Positions 59,787 to 64,000 of a stretch of DNA of 64,000 nucleotides are shown here, piece by piece (position 1 is the first letter of the stretch; each line of letters begins with the position of its first letter). The notes beneath the pieces were generated by a model. That model saw nothing but the letters and a program-made list of their open reading frames with translations, searched no databases and was not told where the DNA came from. The position numbers were made by a program, and so were the translations under genes. Origin of the DNA: Mycolicibacterium sphagni (lineage in GTDB: Bacteria > Actinomycetota > Actinomycetes > Mycobacteriales > Mycobacteriaceae); assembly GCF_013337765.1 (NCBI RefSeq), contig NZ_VBSB01000035.1, positions 186,001 through 250,000 on the forward strand, written 5' to 3'.

Positions 59787-59828
59787 GATTAGCCCCCACC
59801 TGCCGGTTGGTGGGGAGACCGATACCCT
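59787..59828. promoter_or_regulatory. Back-to-back leaderless promoters for rbsK and proA
   Basis: Minus strand: TAATCT (59787-59792) lies seven bases before the rbsK GTG. Plus strand: TACCCT (59823-59828) lies six bases before the proA ATG, although GGGGGA in that gap could also act as a ribosome site. The two start codons are only 56 bp apart, so the promoters must overlap in their -35 regions. Confidence 0.5.
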
Positions 59829-59834
59829 GGGGGA

Positions 59835-61079
59835 ATGAGTGTTCAGGCGGAGTCGCTTGATCTGAAGAACGAGGTTCTCGATGCCGCCCGCCGGGCGCGC
59901 ATCGCCTCGCGAACCCTGGGCTCGCTGACCACCACCGTCAAAGACCGCGCGCTTCATGCTGCGGCTGACGCGGTCCTGGCCCACGCCGCCCAGATTCTGG
60001 CCGCCAACGCCGCAGATCTCGACGCCGCGCGGGCCGCAGGTACTGCCGAGGCGATGCTGGACCGGCTGGCGCTCAATCCCCAGCGCATCGACGGCATCGC
60101 GGCAGGCCTGCGCCAGGTCGCGGGCCTGCCGGACCCGATCGGCGAAGTCTTGCGCGGCCGCACGCTGCCGAACGGGCTGCAACTGCGTCAGCAGCGCGTT
60201 CCCCTCGGCGTGATCGGAATCGTCTACGAGGGTCGGCCCAACGTGACGGTCGACGCGTTCGGCCTCACCCTGAAATCCGGGAACGCCGTCCTGCTGCGCG
60301 GCAGCTCTTCGGCCGCACACTCCAACGCCGCGCTCGTCGCCGCACTGCGCGGCGCACTGGCCGCCGAGGGCCTGCCCGAAGACGCCGTCCAGCTGCTGCC
60401 CAGCACTGACCGCTCCAGCGTCACCCACCTCATCCAGGCCCGCGGTCTGGTCGACGTGGTGATCCCGCGCGGCGGTGCCGGACTGATCGACGCCGTCGTG
60501 CGCGACGCCACGGTGCCCACCATCGAAACCGGTGTGGGCAACTGTCACGTGTACGTCCACTCTGCCGCCGATCTCGACGTCGCCGAGCGGATCATTCTCA
60601 ATGCCAAGACCCGCAGACCCAGCGTCTGCAACGCGGCCGAGACACTGCTGGTGGATAGCGCCGTCGCCAGCACGGCCCTGCCGCGGCTGGTGGCCGCGCT
60701 GCAACAGGCCGGGGTCACCGTCCACGACAACCCGACCGACGACGAGCTGCGCGCGGAGTTCTTGTCGATGGACATCGCGGTGGCCACCGTCGACGGCATC
60801 GAGGCCGCCATCGAGCACATCAACACCTACGGCACCGGCCACACCGAGGCCATTGTCACCACCAATCTTGCTGCGGCACAACTCTTTACCGAGCGTGTCG
60901 ACGCAGCCGCGGTGATGGTCAACGCCTCGACGGCGTTCACCGACGGTGAGCAGTTCGGCTTCGGAGCCGAAATCGGCATCTCCACCCAGAAGCTGCATGC
61001 ACGCGGCCCGATGGGTCTGCCCGAATTGACGTCAACCAAATGGATCGTCTGGGGAGACGGCCAGACCCGCCCTGCCTGA
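59835..61079 (+). CDS. proA: Gamma-glutamyl phosphate reductase
   Basis: A 414-residue NADPH-dependent enzyme for the second proline step. VPLGVIGIVYEGRPNVTVDA (cited by core GVIGIVYEGRPN), LKSGNAVLLRGSSSA and the catalytic Cys in RRPSVCNAAETLL are clear, followed by FGFGAEIGISTQKLHARGP (core EIGISTQ). Length is normal. It lies 18 bp upstream of moxR and may be co-transcribed with it. Confidence 0.96.
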   Translation: MSVQAESLDLKNEVLDAARRARIASRTLGSLTTTVKDRALHAAADAVLAHAAQILAANAADLDAARAAGTAEAMLDRLALNPQRIDGIAAGLRQVAGLPDPIGEVLRGRTLPNGLQLRQQRVPLGVIGIVYEGRPNVTVDAFGLTLKSGNAVLLRGSSSAAHSNAALVAALRGALAAEGLPEDAVQLLPSTDRSSVTHLIQARGLVDVVIPRGGAGLIDAVVRDATVPTIETGVGNCHVYVHSAADLDVAERIILNAKTRRPSVCNAAETLLVDSAVASTALPRLVAALQQAGVTVHDNPTDDELRAEFLSMDIAVATVDGIEAAIEHINTYGTGHTEAIVTTNLAAAQLFTERVDAAAVMVNASTAFTDGEQFGFGAEIGISTQKLHARGPMGLPELTSTKWIVWGDGQTRPA

Positions 61080-61097
61080 GGCGACGACAGGAGAACC

Positions 61098-61976
61098 ATG
61101 ACTGAAACCCCGGCACGCCCGGCGCCGCTGTTCACCGACATTGACGATGTCGCCAAGCGGCTGGCCGAGACCGGCTATCTGCCCGATACCGCCACCGCCA
61201 CCGCGGTGTTCCTCGCCGACCGGCTGGGCAAGCCGCTACTGGTCGAGGGACCGGCCGGTGTGGGCAAGACCGAGCTGGCCCGCGCGGTCGCCCAGACCAC
61301 CGGATCTGGGCTGGTGCGCCTGCAGTGCTATGAGGGTGTCGACGAGGCCCGCGCGCTCTACGAATGGAACCACGCCAAGCAGATCCTGCGGATGCAGTCC
61401 GGCTCGAATGAGTGGGACTCGGCCAAGTCCGACATCTTCAGCGAGGAATTCCTGCTGTCCCGGCCCCTGCTGACCGCGATCCGGCGCACCGAGCCCACCG
61501 TGCTGCTGATCGACGAGACGGACAAGGCCGACATCGAGATCGAAGGCCTGCTGCTCGAGGTGCTGAGCGACTTCGCGGTCACCGTCCCGGAACTGGGGAC
61601 GATCACCGCGTCGCGCACCCCGTTCGTGGTGCTGACCTCCAACGCCACCCGGGAGTTGTCCGAGGCGCTCAAGCGTCGCTGCCTGTTCCTGCACATCGAC
61701 TTCCCCGACGCGGATCTCGAGCGGCGCATTCTGCTGTCCCGGGTGCCCGAGCTGCCCGAGTCGCTGGCCGCCGAATTGGTCCGCATCATCGGCGTGCTGC
61801 GCGGTATGCAGCTCAAGAAGCTGCCCTCGGTCGCCGAGACCATCGACTGGGGCCGCACCATCCTGGCGCTGGGCCTCGACACCATCGACGACGCCACCAT
61901 CGCCGCCACGCTCGGTGTGGTGCTCAAGCACCAGTCCGACCAGCAGCGCGCCGCCGGCGAACTGCGGCTGAACTAA
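61098..61976 (+). CDS. MoxR-family AAA+ ATPase
   Basis: A 292-residue ATPase with Walker A GPAGVGKTEL, Walker B VLLIDETDKAD and sensor 1 VVLTSNATRELSEALKRRC (core LTSNATREL). MoxR proteins act as chaperones that mature or assemble partner complexes, usually together with a von Willebrand A protein encoded next door, as here (4-bp gap). The layout matches CoxD of carbon-monoxide dehydrogenase clusters, but no molybdoenzyme genes are near. ATG at 61098 follows ACAGGAGA. Confidence 0.9.
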   Translation: MTETPARPAPLFTDIDDVAKRLAETGYLPDTATATAVFLADRLGKPLLVEGPAGVGKTELARAVAQTTGSGLVRLQCYEGVDEARALYEWNHAKQILRMQSGSNEWDSAKSDIFSEEFLLSRPLLTAIRRTEPTVLLIDETDKADIEIEGLLLEVLSDFAVTVPELGTITASRTPFVVLTSNATRELSEALKRRCLFLHIDFPDADLERRILLSRVPELPESLAAELVRIIGVLRGMQLKKLPSVAETIDWGRTILALGLDTIDDATIAATLGVVLKHQSDQQRAAGELRLN

Positions 61977-61980
61977 GCCG

Positions 61981-63426
61981 ATGGCCGTCCGCAGGGTGCG
62001 CCCCCCACAACCGCTGGCCCCGCATGGCCTGCCCGGCCATCTGGTGGGCTTCGTCGAAGCGTTACGCGCCCAGGGGATTTCGGTAGGCCCCTCGGAGACG
62101 GTCGACGCCGGCCGGGTGCTGACGGTTCTGGGCCTCGGTGATCGTGAGGCACTTCGCCACGGACTGGCCTGCGCGGTGCTGCGCCGCGCCGACCATCGGC
62201 AGACCTACGATGCGCTGTTCGACCTGTGGTGGCCGGCGGCCCTCGGTGGCCGCACAGTCGTGGTCGACGAGGACGCCGACGAGGACGCCCAGGAAGGGTT
62301 GCCGCCCGAGGACATCGAGGCGATGCGGCAGATGCTGTTGGACCTGCTGGCCGACAACCCCGACATCGGCGATATGGACGAGCGGCTGGTCGCCATGATC
62401 GCCCAGATCGTCGAGGCCTACGGCCGCTACTCGTCCAGCCGCGGCCCGTCGTACTCGTCGTATCAGGCGCTCAAGGCGATGGGACTGGACGAGCTGGAAG
62501 GCCGGCTGCTGGCCGGTCTGCTGGCACCGCATGACGACGACCCGACGCCCACCCAGGAGCAGATCGCCAAAGCGGTTGCCGCGCAGAAGATCGCGCAGTT
62601 GCGCCGGATGGTGGAGAGCGAGACCAAACGGCGCACCGCCGAACAGCTCGGCCGCGACCACGTCCAGATGTACGGCATCCCGCAGCTGGCCGAGAACGTC
62701 GAATTCCTGCGGGCCTCCGGCGATCAGCTGCGCCAGATGCGCAAGGTTGTCGGCCCGCTGGCCCGGATGCTGGCCACCCGGTTGGCGGCTCGGCGGCGTC
62801 GCGCCCGTTCCGGTGCCATCGACCTGCGGAAGACCCTGCGCAAGTCGATGTCGACCGGGGGAGTGCCGATCGACGTCGTGCTGCGCAAGCCGCGACCGGC
62901 TCGACCGGAACTGGTTGTGCTGTGCGATGTCTCGGGATCTGTGGCCGGATTCAGCCACTTCACTCTGCTGCTCGTGCACGCCCTGCGCCAGCAGTTCTCC
63001 CGAGTCCGGGTCTTCGCCTTCATCGACACCACCGACGAGGTGACTCACCTGTTCGGGCCGGACGCCGACCTCGCGGTCGCCATCCAGCGCATCACCCGGG
63101 AAGCGGGGGTCTACACCCGCGACGGGCACTCCGACTACGGCAACGCGTTCGTCTCGTTCACCGAGAACTTCCACAACGTGCTGTCCCCGCGCAGTTCGCT
63201 ACTGGTGCTCGGCGACGCCCGCACCAACTACCGCAACCCCGCCGTCGACATCCTGGCCCACATGGTCAGCGCCAGCCGGCATGCGCACTGGCTCAATCCG
63301 GAGCCGCGGCACCTGTGGGGCAGCGGTGACTCGGCGACGGCGCGCTACGAGGACGTCATCACCATGCATGAATGTCGTTCGGCCAAGCAGCTTGCCGCAG
63401 TGATCGACCAGCTCCTGCCCGTCTGA
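61981..63426 (+). CDS. von Willebrand factor A domain protein, CoxE-like
   Basis: A 481-residue protein whose C-terminal part is a vWA domain with the metal-ion site DVSGSV (DxSxS) and TDEVTHLF / GHSDYGNAF segments. The N-terminal 250 residues are helical and charged (LPPEDIEAMRQMLLDLLAD), as in CoxE. It starts four bases after moxR and almost certainly works with that ATPase to insert or activate a cofactor or complex. The client is unknown in this window. Confidence 0.87.
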   Translation: MAVRRVRPPQPLAPHGLPGHLVGFVEALRAQGISVGPSETVDAGRVLTVLGLGDREALRHGLACAVLRRADHRQTYDALFDLWWPAALGGRTVVVDEDADEDAQEGLPPEDIEAMRQMLLDLLADNPDIGDMDERLVAMIAQIVEAYGRYSSSRGPSYSSYQALKAMGLDELEGRLLAGLLAPHDDDPTPTQEQIAKAVAAQKIAQLRRMVESETKRRTAEQLGRDHVQMYGIPQLAENVEFLRASGDQLRQMRKVVGPLARMLATRLAARRRRARSGAIDLRKTLRKSMSTGGVPIDVVLRKPRPARPELVVLCDVSGSVAGFSHFTLLLVHALRQQFSRVRVFAFIDTTDEVTHLFGPDADLAVAIQRITREAGVYTRDGHSDYGNAFVSFTENFHNVLSPRSSLLVLGDARTNYRNPAVDILAHMVSASRHAHWLNPEPRHLWGSGDSATARYEDVITMHECRSAKQLAAVIDQLLPV

Positions 63427-63437
63427 TCTCCTTACGC

Positions 63438-63479
63438 CCAAACCGACGTTTGGCAGCGCAAGTGCGAGTAAATCGCTGC
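63438..63479. terminator. Overlapping hairpins between convergent vWA and Ddn-like genes
   Basis: CCAAAC-CGAC-GTTTGG (63438-63453) is a perfect six-pair hairpin; GCAGCG (63453-63458) also pairs with CGCTGC (63474-63479). The pair sits 12-53 bases after the vWA stop in a 71-bp gap between converging genes, so termination in both directions is likely. No T-run follows. Confidence 0.5.
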
Positions 63480-63497
63480 AATTCGTCGATCTCGGCG

Positions 63498-63863
63498 TCA
63501 GTCGGTCAGCCGCACGGTGACAGTGACCCGGCCCTTGTGGTCTTGCACAGCAACCGCGTGCCCGGTGTGCTCGCCCCCGTCGAACTGCAGCGTCACCGGA
63601 CCGCCATCGCCGAGGAAGTTGCGCCACCAGGTTTTCGTCTGCGGCAGATTGGCGTTGATCGTGATCGCCTCACCGGTGTGGCGGTATGCCACGGGAATGC
63701 TGAAGATGCGTCCGGAACGCCGCCCGGTGTAGCCGAGTATCGCGATATTGCGATTTACCAGTCCGCCGAAGCGTGGTGAGGTCGCGAGTGCGGCCACCGG
63801 AGCGTTGAGCAGGGGTGCGGCGCGCATTGCCAGTCGGCCAAGGGTTTTCGGTTGCTTTGTCAC
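63498..63863 (-). CDS. Ddn-like nitroreductase-family deazaflavin-dependent protein
   Basis: A 121-residue split-barrel protein of the F420-binding Ddn/DUF385 family: NIAILGYTGRRSGRIFSIPV (cited by core GYTGRRSG), TKTWWRNFLGDG and a C-terminal strand pair VAVQDHKGRVTVTVRL. It is shorter than the Ddn-like protein encoded at 24007-24522. GTG at 63863 follows GAAAGGA by seven bases. Thirteen bp separate it from the partial membrane gene upstream, so they are probably co-transcribed. Confidence 0.8.
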   Translation of the reverse strand: MTKQPKTLGRLAMRAAPLLNAPVAALATSPRFGGLVNRNIAILGYTGRRSGRIFSIPVAYRHTGEAITINANLPQTKTWWRNFLGDGGPVTLQFDGGEHTGHAVAVQDHKGRVTVTVRLTD

Positions 63864-63876
63864 GGTTTCTGTCCTT

Positions 63877-64000
63877 TCAGAGGATCAATGTCAGACACAG
63901 GGCGGCGAGTGCGAGGCCCTGCAGGATGGCGCGTGCGGTGATGATTCGATCCCAATCTGCCTGCAGCACACGCACATCAGGTAGTAGCTGACCGTTCTCT
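63877..64000 (-). CDS. C-terminal fragment of a membrane protein, possibly DUF1772
   Basis: The last 40 codons of a gene that continues past the window edge. The product ends ADWDRIITARAILQG and then a hydrophobic helix ALALAALCLTLIL at the stop. A Trp-Asp/Asn-Arg-x-x-x-x-R stretch before a final helix is typical of DUF1772/anthrone-oxygenase-like small membrane proteins, but the fragment is too short to be sure. Confidence 0.5.
   Translation of the reverse strand, partial: ENGQLLPDVRVLQADWDRIITARAILQGLALAALCLTLIL

Noticed and set aside
1..64000. tRNA/rRNA genes, CRISPR arrays, insertion sequences, attachment sites, replication origin
   Set aside because: No cloverleaf-like sequence, regularly spaced repeat, transposase or integrase gene, or DnaA-box cluster was seen on reading both strands.

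Overview
The window is high-GC actinobacterial DNA from a Mycolicibacterium-type (rapidly growing) mycobacterium. Evidence: many GTG starts, four-base ATGA/GTGA gene overlaps, leaderless promoters of the TAnnnT-6/7 nt-start type, two resuscitation-promoting factors, F420-type Ddn-like reductases, and the block korA-korB-mobA-rpfE-(enoyl reductase)-valS-folC-ndk-rne-rplU-rpmA-obg-proB-nadE-rbsK-proA-moxR-vWA, which matches the Rv2455c to Rv2425c region of M. tuberculosis as I remember it. No rRNA, tRNA, insertion sequence, phage or CRISPR array was seen.

Region 1 (1-4024): a sulfide/persulfide module: the end of a rhodanese, a eukaryote-type sulfide:quinone oxidoreductase, a thioredoxin, a 49-residue Cys-rich protein and a TauE/SafE exporter. 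A DHFR-like reductase and a dienelactone hydrolase follow.

Region 2 (4053-30608): a cyclitol (inositol) catabolic island. It holds six Gfo/Idh/MocA dehydrogenases, four intact TIM-barrel inosose-type enzymes plus one broken copy, and the minus-strand operon iolC - aldolase - iolB - iolD - iolE - iolG - iolH - iolA - pseudogene. A GntR regulator is divergent to iolC, and an inositol-type ABC importer lies nearby. A near-identical 22-bp element (AATGTC...ACAAAGT...TTGAC) precedes both the iolC operon and the ABC importer, and its left half recurs before a Gfo/Idh pair, so these units probably form one regulon. A second operon (Fe(II)/2-oxoglutarate dioxygenase, IolG-like, IolE-like, Gfo/Idh), divergent from a LacI regulator, looks like a route for another or a substituted cyclitol. 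An MFS efflux pump preceded by a striking 37-bp palindrome sits inside the island.

Region 3 (30894-46043): korAB (2-oxoglutarate:ferredoxin oxidoreductase), mobA, a 954-bp gene-free stretch with a 10-bp-arm inverted repeat and a CRP-type site, tandem rpf genes, an FAD monooxygenase, an S9 peptidase, a trans-acting enoyl-reductase-like protein, a DUF937 protein, and the coupled set valS-folC-DUF4233.

Region 4 (46054-64000): a secreted protein with YadA-head-like repeats, ndk, rne behind a hairpin leader, rplU-rpmA, obg-proB, a sirtuin, a DUF218 protein, nadE with an upstream CRP-type site, an enoyl-CoA hydratase, rbsK and proA fired from back-to-back leaderless promoters, moxR with a vWA partner, a Ddn-like reductase, and a truncated membrane protein at the edge.

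All statements rest on reading the sequence and on memory of protein families; no database search was run.
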